Notes: generated by a model from the sequence alone, not told the origin. DNA of 64,000 nucleotides from Siphonodentalium dalli (GCA_032622095.1 CP136061.1:15938440-16002439); one strand, 5' to 3'; counted from the first letter of the stretch, positions 35,000 to 48,880 are shown. Numbers and translations: made by a program.

Positions 35000-36046
35000 A
35001 TGTCACAACACACTATATCTTCGAAAAGTGGGGGGTATGCTGGATTAACTCTGTTTTCAAAAGAGGGGTGTTCATGTTTTCCATTCTAAACTTATCCTTC
35101 TTTGTTGATTTAGGTTCCGTCCTGCCCAAGTTTCAATGTTGCACCATCGGTGTATGCCAGTACACGAGGTGCAACATCTTGTTTTGACCAATTTCTTCAT
35201 TGAAAACCGACATACCGGTAGCTATTAATACTAGTATGTTCGAGTACAAACAAGGTCTCTCAGCTCTAAGGACTTAATGCTCCAAAGATTGATAGTAGTT
35301 TTGGGTACATATCTCTTCATACTCTCGGGGATCCAAATAAACGTACCCCTATGTTTATTATTTTTGTCATATTAATCACACTGCGATGATGCTTATTTTG
35401 GACCCTACATTTTAATATTAATTTCTGGAAGTCACATATGCAAATATGATAAAATCTAATCATTTGCCTAAATAATTTTGGCTAGTTAAAGATTTGGGCT
35501 TTATTTCTTGTACAATTCTTGATAATTATAATATAATACTAGTACCATATCACAACAACAGCTGCCTAACTCACAATATTTAACACAGTTGTTTCAACGT
35601 TACCATATTCTGTGTTTGTGAACTCCAATGACATGGTAAGTTCTTATTTGCTATGCTTTATTTCTCTATAGACATGAATTCACATGTTACGAGAGGTATA
35701 TGTACAAGGTGCATGTTAATTAAGTGCAATATTATTAATTATACATATATACAGTGGCGGTATGAATGCGTTTAGTCTTTATCATCTGTCATCATCATCA
35801 TCATCAACACCATCATTCGCATAATCATTATTATATCTATCATTATCACGTCGTCTGCGTTAATATTTACATATGAGTTAGTCGTTTAAACACTATTTAG
35901 TCACCTATTCATCTTGTTCATATATGTCATATGGATATTTCATTCGAAAATAACAACAATAGCAACAACAATATATTACTATATGCTGCTTGAGTATTTT
36001 GGCAGAATTCTGCTATTTTGTAATTTTGCTGGGAGCTAACTTCCTA
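35000..36046. other. Intron 1, nothing coding recognised
   Basis: It holds an ATGTTGCACC/GGTGCAACAT inverted repeat at about 35137-35183, an (ATC)n tract at 35787-35810 and AT-rich sequence. No ORF of interest. Confidence 0.4.
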
Positions 36047-36436
36047 CCCTGCTGGACAAAACAAGTGTCCACTTAACCACGGTGCAGTTAGCATTGCCAC
36101 CACAGCCGAAATGCAACTACATCGCGGCTCCACCGGCTAACTACAGTTGGGCCGCGGTGTACTTGCCGTTCGGCCATGGTGTAGTTGCCGCGGTGTGCGT
36201 TCATTCAACTGAAAAAAGACGATACAAACCAGATATCTGACCACGGTGTACATGCCGTTCGACCGGGGTATAGTTGTCGTTCGGCCATGGTGTACTTGCC
36301 GTTCGGCTGCAGTGTACTTGCCATTCGGCCATGGTGTAGTCGGCTGCGGTGCTCAACTGCAGTTACAAACTCTGACACCGCGGCCGAATGGCAAATACAC
36401 CGCAGTGCCAATGGACACTTATTTTGTCCAATGGGG
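36047..36436. mobile_element. MITE with 22-bp internal repeats (copy 2)
   Basis: Starts CCCTGCTGGACAAAACAAGT and ends in the complement of CCCCATTGGACAAAATAAGT. It is about 390 bp and matches 16421-16793 along its length, including the 22-bp GCCGCGGTGTACTTGCCGTT-type units, here with more CATGG variants. The left flank is TA; the right flank is CA, so the target duplication may have mutated. Confidence 0.75.
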
Positions 36437-36941
36437 CATCAAAATTTACATAATAGCCTACCTTTTCATCATATTGAAAGGGATTCACATACAATAGTGT
36501 ACATATATCATTTCAATTTTCTGGTTATATTCTAACTATTATTTAATACAAGCACGTAGGTACACGTATATATTTATCAGTGACTTTTACTGAAAATCCA
36601 AATCGAGTTTTGAGAATTTCACACCCCTACCCTACTCTTATTTGATTTTTGTGTAATTTCTACCCCCTATTTTTATTCTGCGCCATTATTTTATTTGGGT
36701 CCCCAGAATTTTCTGTCGTTGAGCATCCGTAAATATTCTGAATATGAGAACTTTAAACTCATTTATTTACTGAACATTTTTCCAAACATTTGGACATGGA
36801 ACTGATGAACCGGCTTTCATATAGCAGTCTGCAGAATGAACACTACTTGAACTAACTTTTCATGTGTTTTTGCTATTTGATTTAATATGTTTATCGTGGG
36901 CCTTGAAACCTAAGTGATATGCTATACAGATGAGGCCTAAG

Positions 36942-37050
36942 CAGAATGAGGTCCCCAGAACTTGCCAGAAGGTTATTACAGTGATGCTAGTCCTCAGTGA
37001 GGGGTAGCGTCACTACACATGTAAATTTACTCTCGGGCCACCCCATTTTG
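36942..37050. repeat. Palindromic hairpin family, copy 3 (diverged)
   Basis: The left arm GCAGAATGAGGTCCCCAGAA is well kept. The right arm (GGGCCACCCCATTTTGCAAA) is diverged. CCTTGAAACCT-x-GTGATATG occurs on both sides (36901, 37087). Confidence 0.55.
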
Positions 37051-37404
37051 CAAATGTCCTGCACCATATCTTCAGGCCTGGCACCTTGAAACCTTGGTGA
37101 TATGTGTGCTATACAGTAAAACATAATTAAAAACTTCAAGATCCATCTTAATATTTTAAAAAATTGTTTATCTGTACGCTTGCATTCTTAGTTTTATATA
37201 AATATTTATTATTATTGTGTTGTTTATCAAACTTACAAAAATTCATTTTGCCTCTTGATCACTCTTTGTAATGGCAGCTTCATGTTTTGTGATGGTACAA
37301 TTTTCTATAAACAGAACACCTCTCTCAACCGAACCAAAGGAGCTAATTTTAGAGAGTTTTTACTGTATAAGAAATGTGTGATATGATATATGGATTTTAT
37401 TCAG

Positions 37405-37496
37405 GTATATTCTTTACTGGAAGGAGAGATTCCGAAATGAACCATTGGATTTCTACTGCTCTGTGATAAATACAAACACGTTACCAACAGATACCG
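37405..37496 (+). CDS. ZNF277: ZNF277-like protein, second visible coding exon
   Basis: The exon follows TTTTATTCAG (AG at 37403-37404). Joined to the previous exon it reads G-YILYWKERFRNEPLDFYCSV, then INTNTLPTDT, and ends one base into a Gly codon, ACCG|GTAAGC. The YILYW-x-RF segment and the FCSVI-type segment are characteristic of ZNF277. The donor matches the U1 consensus at seven of nine positions. The last 31 bp of this exon (37466-37496) are the seed of the minisatellite that fills intron 2, so its donor is the first in a row of about 185 near-identical donors. Only the first gives an open frame into the next exon. The exon is 92 bp, of normal size. Confidence 0.88.
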
Positions 37497-40400
37497 GTAA
37501 GCAGCCTCAACATAAATACAAACAAGTTACCAACAGATACCGGTAAGCAGCCTCAACATAAATACAAACACGTTACCAACAGACACCGGTAAGCAGCCTC
37601 AACATAAATACAAACACGTTACCAACAGATACCGGTAAGCAGCCTCAACATAAATACAAACACGTTACCAACAGATACCGGTAAGCAGCCTCAACATAAA
37701 TACAAACACGTTACCAACAGACACCGGTAAGCAGCCTCAACATAAATACAAACAAGTTACCAACAGATACCGGTAAGCAGCCTCAACATAAATACAAACA
37801 CGTTACCAACAGATACCGGTAAGCAGCCTCAACATAAATACAAACACGTTACCAACAGATACCGGTAAGCAGCCTCAACATAAATACAAACACGTTACCA
37901 ACAGATACCGGTAAGCAGCCTCAACATAAATACAAACACGTTACCAACAGATACCGGTAAGCAGCCTCAACATAAATACAAACACGTTACCAACAGACAC
38001 CGGTAAGCAGCCTCAACATAAATACAAACACGTTACCAACAGATACCGGTAAGCAGCCTCAACATAAATACAAACACGTTACCAACAGATACCGGTAAGC
38101 AGCCTCAACATAAATACAAACACGTTACCAACAGATACCGGTAAGCAGCCTCAACATAAATACAAACACGTTACCAACAGACACCGGTAAGCAGCCTCAA
38201 CATAAATACAAACACGTTACCAACAGATACCGGTAAGCAGCCTCAACATAAATACAAACACGTTACCAACAGATACCGGTAAGCAGCCTCAACATAAATA
38301 CAAACACGTTACCAACAGATACCGGTAAGCAGCCTCAACATAAATACAAACACGTTACCAACAGATACCGGTAAGCAGCCTCAACATAAATACAAACACG
38401 TTACCAACAGACACCGGTAAGCAGCCTCAACATAAATACAAACACGTTACCAACAGACACCGGTAAGCAGCCTCAACATAAATACAAACACGTTACCAAC
38501 AGACACCGGTAAGCAGCCTCAACATAAATACAAACACCTTACCAACAGATACCGGTAAGCAGCCTCAACATAAATACAAACACCTTACCAACAGATACCG
38601 GTAAGCAGCCTCAACATAAATACAAACACGTTACCAACGGATACCGGTAAGCAGCCTCAACATAAATACAAACACGTTACCAACGGATACCGGTAAGCAG
38701 CCTCAACATAAATACAAACACGTTACCAACGGATACCGGTAAGCAGCCTCAACATAAATACAAACACGTTACCAACAGATACCGGTAAGCAGCCTCAACA
38801 TAAATACAAACACGTTACCAACAGATACCGGTAAGCAGCCTCAACATAAATACAAACACGTTACCAACAGATACCGGTAAGCAGCCTCAACATAAATACA
38901 AACACGTTACCAACAGACACCGGTAAGCAGCCTCAACATAAATACAAACACGTTACCAACAGATACCGGTAAGCAGCCTCAACATAAATACAAACACCTT
39001 ACCAACAGATACCGGTAAGCAGCCTCAACATAAATACAAACACGTTACCAACAGATACCGGTAAGCAGCCTCAACATAAATACAAACACGTTACCAACAG
39101 ATACCGGTAAGCAGCCTCAACATAAATACAAACACGTTACCAACAGATACCGGTAAGCAGCCTCAACATAAATACAAACACGTTACCAACAGATACCGGT
39201 AAGCAGCCTCAACATAAATACAAACACGTTACCAACAGATACCGGTAAGCAGCCTCAACATAAATACAAACACGTTACCAACAGATACCGGTAAGCAGCC
39301 TCAACATAAATACAAACACGTTACCAACAGATACCGGTAAGCAGCCTCAACATAAATACAAACACGTTACCAACAGATACCGGTAAGCAGCCTCAACATA
39401 AATACAAACACGTTACCAACAGATACCGGTAAGCAGCCTCAACATAAATACAAACACGTTACCAACAGATACCGGTAAGCAGCCTCAACATAAATACAAA
39501 CACGTTACCAACAGACACCGGTAAGCAGCCTCAACATAAATACAAACACGTTACCAACAGATACCGGTAAGCAGCCTCAACATAAATACAAACACGTTAC
39601 CAACGGATACCGGTAAGCAGCCTCAACATAAATACAAACACGTTACCAACAGACACCGGTAAGCAGCCTCAACATAAATACAAACACGTTACCAACAGAT
39701 ACCGGTAAGCAGCCTCAACATAAATACAAACACGTTACCAACAGATACCGGTAAGCAGCCTCAACATAAATACAAACACGTTACCAACAGATACCGGTAA
39801 GCAGCCTCAACGTAAATACAAACACGTTACCAACAGATACCGGTAAGCAGCCTCAACATAAATACAAACACGTTACCAACAGATACCGGTAAGCAGCCTC
39901 AACATAAATACAAACACGTTACCAACAGATACCGGTAAGCAGCCTCAACATAAATACAAACACGTTACCAACAGACACCGGTAAGCAGCCTCAACATAAA
40001 TACAAACACGTTACCAACAGATACCGGTAAGCAGCCTCAACATAAATACAAACACGTTACCAACGGATACCGGTAAGCAGCGTCAACATAAATACAAACA
40101 CGTTACCAACAGACACCGGTAAGCAGCCTCAACATAAATACAAACACGTTACCAACAGATACCGGTAAGCAGCCTCAACATAAATACAAACACGTTACCA
40201 ACAGATACCGGTAAGCAGCCTCAACATAAATACAAACACGTTACCAACAGATACCGGTAAGCAGCCTCAACATAAATACAAACACGTTACCAACAGACAC
40301 CGGTAAGCAGCCTCAACATAAATACAAACACGTTACCAACAGACACCGGTAAGCAGCCTCAACATAAATACAAACACGTTACCAACAGACACCGGTAAGC

Positions 40401-43400
40401 AGCCTCAACATAAATACAAACACGTTACCAACAGATACCGGTAAGCAGCCTCAACATAAATACAAACACGTTACCAACAGACACCGGTAAGCAGCCTCAA
40501 CATAAATACAAACAAGTTACAAATGGCAGTCTAAACATAAATACAAACACGTTACCAACAGATACCGGTAAGCAGCCTCAACATACACGTACCAACAGAT
40601 ACCGGTAAGCAGCCTCAACATAAATACAAACACGTTACCAACAGATACCGGTAAGCAGCCTCAACATAAATACAAACACGTTACCAACAGATACCGGTAA
40701 GCAGCCTCAACATAAATACAAACACGTTACCAACAGATACCGGTAAGCAGCCTCAACATAAATACAAACACGTTACCAACAGACACCGGTAAGCAGCCTC
40801 AACATAAATACAAACACGTTACCAACAGATACCGGTAAGCAGCCTCAACATAAATACAAACACGTTACCAACAGATACCGGTAAGCAGCCTCAACATAAA
40901 TACAAACACGTTACCAACAGATACCGGTAAGCAGCCTCAACATAAATACAAACACGTTACCAACAGACACCGGTAAGCAGCCTCAACATAAATACAAACA
41001 AGTTACCAACAGATACCGGTAAGCAGCCTCAACATAAATACAAACACGTTACCAACAGATACCGGTAAGCCGCCTCAACATAAATACAAACACGTTACCA
41101 ACAGATACCGGTAAGCAGCCTCAACATAAATACAAACACGTTACCAACAGATACCGGTAAGCAGCCTCAACATAAATACAAACACGTTACCAACAGATAC
41201 CGGTAAGCAGCCTCAACATAAATACAAACACGTTACCAACAGATACCGGTAAGCAGCCTCAACATAAATACAAACACGTTACCAACAGATACCGGTAAGC
41301 AGCCTCAACATAAATACAAACACGTTACCAACAGACACCGGTAAGCAGCCTCAACATAAATACAAACACGTTACCAACAGATACCGGTAAGCAGCCTCAA
41401 CATAAATACAAACACGTTACCAACAGATACCGGTAAGCAGCCTCAACATAAATACAAACACGTTACCAACAGATACCGGTAAGCAGCCTCAACGTAAATA
41501 CAAACACGTTACCAACAGACACCGGTAAGCAGCCTCAACATAGATACAAACACGTTACCAACAGATACCGGTAAGCAGCCTCAACATAAATACAAACACG
41601 TTACCAACAGATACCGGTAAGCAGCCTCAACATAAATACAAACACGTTACCAACAGACACCGGTAAGCAGCCTCAACATAAATACAAACACGTTACCAAC
41701 AGATACCGGTAAGCAGCCTCAACATAAATACAAACACGTTACCAACAGATACCGGTAAGCAGCCTCAACATAAATACAAACACGTTACCAACAGATACCG
41801 GTAAGCAGCCTCAACATAAATACAAACACGTTACCAACAGATACCGGTAAGCAGCCTCAACGTAAATACAAACACGTTACCAACAGATACCGGTAAGCAG
41901 CCTCAACATAAATACAAACACGTTACCAACAGATACCGGTAAGCAGCCTCAACATAAATACAAACACGTTACCAACAGACACCGGTAAGCAGCCTCAACG
42001 TAAATACAAACACGTTACCAACAGACACCGGTAAGCAGCCTCAACATAAATACAAACACGTTACCAACAGATACCGGTAAGCAGCCTCAACATAAATACA
42101 AACACGTTACCAACAGATACCGGTAAGCAGCCTCAACATAAATACAAACACGTTACCAACAGATACCGGTAAGCAGCCTCAACGTAAATACAAACACGTT
42201 ACCAACAGATACCGGTAAGCAGCCTCAACATAAATACAAACACGTTACCAACAGACACCGGTAAGCAGCCTCAACATAAATACAAACACGTTACCAACAG
42301 ATACCGGTAAGCAGCCTCAACATAAATACAAACACGTTACCAACAGATACCGGTAAGCAGCCTCAACATAAATACAAACACGTTACCAACAGATACCGGT
42401 AAGCAGCCTCAACATAAATACAAACACGTTACCAACAGACACCGGTAAGCAGCCTCAACATAAATACAAACACGTTACCAACAGACACCGGTAAGCAGCC
42501 TCAACATAAATACAAACACGTTACCAACAGATACCGGTAAGCAGCCTCAACATAAATACAAACATGTTACCAACAGACACCGGTAAGCAGCCTCAACATA
42601 AATACAAACACGTTACCAACAGATACCGGTAAGCAGCCTCAACATAAATACAAACACGTTACCAACAGACACCGGTAAGCAGCCTCAACATAAATACAAA
42701 CACGTTACCAACAGACACCGGTAAGCAGCCTCAACATAAATACAAACACGTTACCAACAGATACCGGTAAGCAGCCTCAACATAAATACAAACACGTTAC
42801 CAACAGACACCGGTAAGCAGCCTCAACATAAATACAAACACGTTACCAACAGATACCGGTAAGCAGCCTCAACATAAATACAAACACGTTACCAACAGAC
42901 ACCGGTAAGCAGCCTCAACATAAATGCAAACACGTTACCAACAGATACCGGTAAGCAGCCTCAACATAAATACAAACACGTTACCAACAGATACCGGTAA
43001 GCAGCCTCAACATAAATACAAACACGTTACCAACAGATACCGGTAAGCAGCCTCAACATAAATACAAACACCTTACCAACAGATACCGGTAAGCAGCCTC
43101 AACATAAATACAAACACGTTACCAACAGATACCGGTAAGCAGCCTCAACATAAATACAAACACGTTACCAACAGATACCGGTAAGCAGCCTCAACATAAA
43201 TACAAACACGTTACCAACAGATACCGGTAAGCAGCCTCAACATAAATACAAACACCTTACCAACAGATACCGGTAAGCAGCCTCAACATAAATACAAACA
43301 CGTTACCAACAGATACCGGTAAGCAGCCTCAACATAAATACAAACACGTTACCAACAGATACCGGTAAGCAGCCTCAACATAAATACAAACACGTTACCA

Positions 43401-46115
43401 ACAGATACCGGTAAGCAGCCTCAACATAAATACAAACACGTTACCAACAGACACCGGTAAGCAGCCTCAACATAAATACAAACACGTTACCAACAGATAC
43501 CGGTAAGCAGCCTCAACATAAATACAAACACGTTACCAACAGATACCGGTAAGCAGCCTCAACATAAATACAAACACGTTACCAACAGATACCGGTAAGC
43601 AGCCTCAACATAAATACAAACACGTTACCAACAGATACCGGTAAGCAGCCTCAACATAAATACAAACACCTTACCAACAGATACCGGTAAGCAGCCTCAA
43701 CATAAATACAAACACGTTACCAACAGATACCGGTAAGCAGCCTCAACATAAATACAAACACGTTACCAACAGATACCGGTAAGCAGCCTCAACATAAATA
43801 CAAACACGTTACCAACAGATACCGGTAAGCAGCCTCAACATAAATACAAACACGTTACCAACAGACACCGGTAAGCAGCCTCAACATAAATACAAACACG
43901 TTACCAACAGATACCGGTAAGCAGCCTCAACATAAATACAAACACGTTACCAACAGATACCGGTAAGCAGCCTCAACATAAATACAAACACGTTACCAAC
44001 AGATACCGGTAAGCAGCCTCAACATAAATACAAACACGTTACCAACAGATACCGGTAAGCAGCCTCAACATAAATACAAACACGTTACCAACAGATACCG
44101 GTAAGCAGCCTCAACATAAATACAAACACGTTACCAACAGATACCGGTAAGCAGCCTCAACATAAATACAAACACGTTACCAACAGATACCGGTAAGCAG
44201 CCTCAACATAAATACAAACACGTTACCAACAGACACCGGTAAGCAGCCTCAACATAAATACAAACACGTTACAAACAGATACCGGTAAGCAGCCTCAACA
44301 TAAATACAAACACGTTACCAACAGATACCGGTAAGCAGCCTCAACATAAATACAAACACGTTACCAACAGACACCGGTAAGCAGCCTCAACATAAATACA
44401 AACACCTTACCAACAGATACCGGTAAGCAGCCTCAACATAAATACAAACACGTTACCAACAGATACCGGTAAGCAGCCTCAACATAAATACAAACACGTT
44501 ACCAACAGATACCGGTAAGCAGCCTCAACATAAATACAAACACGTTACCAACGGATACCGGTATGCAGCCTCAACATAAATACAAACACGTTACCAACAG
44601 ACACCGGTAAGCAGCCTCAACATAAATACAAACACGTTACCAACAGATACCGGTAAGCAGCCTCAACATAAATACAAACACGTTACCAACAGACACCGGT
44701 AAGCAGCCTCAACATAAATACAAACACGTTACCAACGGATACCGGTAAGCAGCCTCAACATAAATACAAACACGTTACCAACAGATACCGGTAAGCAGCC
44801 TCAACATAAATACAAACAAGTTACCAACAGATACCGGTAAGCAGCCTCAACATAAATACAAACACGTTACCAACAGATACCGGTAAGCAGCCTCAACATA
44901 AATACAAACACGTTACCAACAGATACCGGTAAGCAGCCTCAACATAAATACAAACACGTTACCAACAGATACCGGTAAGCAGCCTCAACATAAATACAAA
45001 CACGTTACCAACAGATACCGGTAAGCAGCCTCAACATAAATACAAACACGTTACCAACAGATACCGGTAAGCAGCCTCAACATAAATACAAACACGTTAC
45101 CAACAGATACCGGTAAGCAGCCTCAACATAAATACAAACACGTTACCAACAGATACCGGTAAGCAGCCTCAACATAAATACAAACACGTTACCAACAGAT
45201 ACCGGTAAGCAGCCTCAACATAAATACAAACACCTTACCAACAGATACCGGTAAGCAGCCTCAACATAAATACAAACACGTTACCAACAGATACCGGTAA
45301 GCAGCCTCAACATAAATACAAACACGTTACCAACAGATACCGGTAAGCAGCCTCAACATAAATACAAACACGTTACCAACAGATACCGGTAAGCAGCCTC
45401 AACATAAATACAAACACGTTACCAACAGATACCGGTAAGCAGCCTCAACATAAATACAAACACGTTACCAACAGATACCGGTAAGCAGCCTCAACATAAA
45501 TACAAACACGTTACCAACAGATACCGGTAAGCAGCCTCAACATAAATACAAACACGTTACCAACAGATACCGGTAAGCAGCCTCAACATAAATACAAACA
45601 CGTTACCAACAGATACCGGTAAGCAGCCTCAACATAAATACAAACACGTTACCAACAGATACCGGTAAGCAGCCTCAACATAAATACAAACACGTTACCA
45701 ACAGATACCGGTAAGCAGCCTCAACATAAATACAAACACGTTACCAACAGATACCGGTAAGCAGCCTCAACATAAATACAAACACGTTACCAACAGATAC
45801 CGGTAAGCAGCCTCAACATAAATACAAACACGTTACCAACAGATACCGGTAAGCAGCCTCAACATAAATACAAACACGTTACCAACAGACACCGGTAAGC
45901 AGCCTCAACATAAATACAAACACGTTACCAACAGATACCGGTAAGCAGCCTCAACATAAATACAAACACGTTACCAACAGATACCGGTAAGCAGCCTCAA
46001 CATAAATACAAACACCTTACCAACAGACACCGGTAAGCAGCCTCAACATAAATACAAACAAGTTACAAATGGCAGTCTAAACACAAATGCAAACACGTTA
46101 CCAACAGATACTGGA
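37466..46115 (+). repeat. 8.6-kb minisatellite made of an exon end plus its splice donor
   Basis: The 46-bp unit is ATAAATACAAACACGTTACC, then AACAGATACCG|GTAAGC, then AGCCTCAAC. The first 31 bp are the last coding bases of exon 37405-37496; the rest is the start of intron 2. About 185 copies follow head to tail. Variants are simple: GATACC or GACACC, CACG, CACC or CAAG, AACAG or AACGG. All keep GTAAGC. One irregular patch at 40514-40590 (AAGTTACAAATGGCAGTCTA and a shortened unit) is repeated at the very end (46053-46115), so a larger block was probably copied internally. There are no spacers. Confidence 0.97.
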
Positions 46116-46931
46116 CCGCAGGGTCAAAGACAAAAATATTTGTGGTTTGGGTTTCCCTACCGACCCTATTTTAAACCCCCTACCCTAAAGTTTTTTTCAT
46201 GGTTTTCAAGAAAATCTATTTAATTTTTTCTCCAAAAATTTCATAAAACACAAAAAACACATTCTAGCATCTCAGAATAGATTTATTTCTAAGTAAAAGT
46301 ATTGTGTAATATTAAAATTTATACAAAAATAATCAAAAGTAGTCTTATGTCAATCTTGTAGAGTAAACTGTGCACATGAAAAGTTATAAGAATATGTCAA
46401 AATAAAAAAATTAATTAAAAAAATAAAATTTTAAGCCTACCTACTGACCCTATTACCAGACATTTAATATTGTTCTGGCCTAAACTTTCACTAAAGGGCA
46501 GCAGGTCTCTTTTAGGGTCCCTTTCTCCCTCACACAAATTTCTCCACCTACATTACCGGTATGCTCCTACCCAATCCACAGTTTAATGCCAACGGGAGCA
46601 TCTCACTTTGCCGACGCTATTGTTTCCGGGGGGTATACCTGCACGAGGTGGCAATAATCCCTTACTTCAATCATTTGCCGCTTATAGTCTATTCCTCTTT
46701 TCTTTTGGTGTTTAATGGTTTGTCCTCTCTTTTTGTAGGTTTTTAATGATTGTCAATTTGGGAACGAGGGTTTTGGAACCTTTGGTGCTGATTCAATGTT
46801 GATGTCAGGAAATAATCTATGCAATGTTTTATTTATTTATTGATGCAAAATAATTAATAAAATACATACAAGGAGATAACAAACATATAACAAATACACG
46901 ACAATACTTTAACAAAAAGCTCAATGGCGAA
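46116..46931. other. Intron 2 after the minisatellite
   Basis: CTACCGACCCTATTTTAAAC (46157) and CTACCTACTGACCCTATTAC (46437) look like pieces of an interspersed repeat. The rest is AT-rich, with nothing coding recognised. Confidence 0.4.
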
Positions 46932-47641
46932 CTATTCTACAACGTCGATCTCGTTTTCCCTGAATATTCTCTTGAAATGTCTAAGAGACGCGTTGACCGC
47001 CCGATATTTTCTTCTCTGTGGTTGAACTCTGCCGCCACCAGTCAGTTGAAGTATCGTCGATTCTGTATAGGCTTGTTCTTTTTTAATGTGGTCGATCATG
47101 TCGAATATATTTGGTTTTGAAGCTGCTATATAACCTTGAAGTTTTCTGTGCCACCCTTCGACGTGGTTTGTGGTCCGGTTGTGGGGCCGGTTGTATTATA
47201 GTGATTCCACATGGTACGGCCTTCGTCACCTTCAATCCACTGCATAGTCACATAATCGGAAAACTTTGTCATGCGCTCGTCGATTGGGCGGTCTGTTGTT
47301 TCCATATATTCTTCCCATTCTTATAGTACATTGAGCCAAGCATCGCTCAACTGGTCGACGGGGACGAATGGTAAGTCGATGGCACGTCGAATTAAGTTCC
47401 TTATCTCTGAATCTGGTTCGTCATACTCTGCCTTCATATGACACGTGACTGTAGCATACTTATATATGCACTGGCTGTAGTGAAACATGCACCCTTTGAG
47501 TGGCGTTGTTGGAAAAATGTCTTTAATCGCATTCTGTGCCGCTTTCTCGTAGTCTGGGAACACGGTTGGTGGATTAAGCTGGATGTTGAAATCGTTGGCC
47601 TTTTGTTTTGTTGAGAACTTGCCATGATGAAGATAGAACAT
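46932..47641 (-). pseudogene. MULE transposase C-terminal fragment, frameshifted
   Basis: Read on the minus strand, 47641-47321 gives FPDYEKAAQNAIKDIFP, then LKGCMFHYSQCIYKY and a LPFVPVDQL segment. This is the central MULE region where the catalytic Asp precedes an E-x-A pattern and a GC-x-FH-x-Q motif; here the expected Asp position reads P-D-Y-E. Further on, in other frames, come TMQWIEGDEGRTMWNHY and NHVEGWHRKLQGYIAAS, the WN-HY and NHVEGWH motifs of the same family. The sequence then reads on to a stop at 46932. At least two frameshifts and the missing N terminus make it dead. It lies antisense in intron 2. MULEs are cut-and-paste DNA transposons; no termini were found. Confidence 0.8.
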
Positions 47642-48099
47642 TGAATATGATCAACTTTGGAGAGACATGGGTTTTTTTATAGCTCAATACGATCGCTCAA
47701 TACGAATAACAGGTTACTACTATTTCACTGAGTGAACATGAAAATCGCTCATCTGATGACGACTCATGTGAAATTCGTTTAGCGGCATGCTAAAACAACA
47801 TTTCAAACGGGAGCCGGGAAAAATGTTATTTAATTAATACAGACTATATCACATCTTTTCGGTGATATTTTTGCAGGCTCGTCGGCAAAGTGAGAATAAG
47901 CCATGCCAACATCACATTTGTTGTTGCCACTAAATAAAACCAACAAGGTGTAATAAACAATGATAATTTTATATGCACGCTAACGCTGATCACTTGTGAA
48001 ATTTATGAAAATAACTAATTTAAGGAAGATTATAATTAGCTCTCCGTTCTGGACACCCCAGCAGACTGTAAGCATCGATATAGTGTGTCTATCATTTGT
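47642..48099. other. Intron 2, nothing recognised
   Basis: AT-rich sequence between the MULE fragment and a hairpin. AGCGAT/GCTCAATACGA words repeat near 47682-47702. The N-terminal part of the MULE transposase is not found here in any frame. Confidence 0.4.
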
Positions 48100-48188
48100 A
48101 GAATGAGGTCCCCAGAGGGTGAATTTAGTGATGCTATCCCACACAGTGGGCTAGCATCACCAAATTCACCCACTGGGGACCTCATTCT
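48100..48188. repeat. Palindromic hairpin family, copy 4 (best preserved)
   Basis: AGAATGAGGTCCCCAGAGGG faces CACTGGGGACCTCATTCT. The arms extend through GTGAATTT-GTGATGCTA and its complement to a loop of about 10 nt. Confidence 0.85.
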
Positions 48189-48197
48189 GCTTTGCCT

Positions 48198-48880
48198 ACT
48201 TCAATGGTGAGCTGGGCATAAAAATCAGTTTATCATCGGCGTACATGTATTGTAGATTTCTCTGTGATTGTTTGCCCTAATGGTTTAGTGTACATTAGAT
48301 AAAGCACGGGCCCAAGGACAGATACCTGGGGGACACTCAAGGACAGATACCTGGGGGACACTCAAGGATAGTTCATGTGGTTTGGAACAGAATTCACCAA
48401 TTTTAACATTTTAACATCTGGAGTCTGCCTGATAGATATGATTTGAACCATTGGAGAACTTTTCGTGAAATTCCGACTGTTTTGTTAAGGCGTGAAATGA
48501 TGATATTGTGATCCAAAGTATCAATGGTAGCAGAGAGGTCGAGAAATGAGGATATAGTGACATTGTGTACACTGCTGCACAAACCAAGTCATTGGTGACG
48601 CGGACAAATGCAGTTTCCATGCTGTGGTGTTGTCGATAAGCTGATTGGAAAGGTTCATTCAAATCATTATCCTCCAGATGTTGTCTGAGTTGATAGAGGA
48701 CCACACGCTCAAGAAGCTTGGATATAAAAGGAAGGTTAGAAACAGGTCTATAGTTCTTGAGATTGTTCCTATCCATGTTTGGCTTTTTCAGCAATGGTTT
48801 AACCACAGCTTGTTTGAAGCAAGTGGGAACTATACCGTCTTCCAGAGACGTATTCACTATCCTCATATGAAAAGTTACCA
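48198..48880 (-). pseudogene. LINE reverse-transcriptase fragment (L2/CR1-like), antisense
   Basis: On the minus strand it reads VVKPLLKKPNMDRNNLKNYR, then PVSNLPFISKLLERVV, then a frameshift to ISRLNKTVG and KSYLSGRLQ, then SVPQVSVLGPVLYLMY, and finally the YADD motif (48232-48246, reading YMYADDKL). These are the conserved RT blocks 1-5 in order. Frameshifts and a 31-bp tandem duplication at about 48309-48368 make it defective. It is clearly different from the intact LINE at 31380. Confidence 0.85.

Noticed and set aside
37466-46115. CRISPR-like array
   Set aside because: Units are contiguous 46-bp copies with no unique spacers, in a spliced animal gene, and derive from the exon junction.
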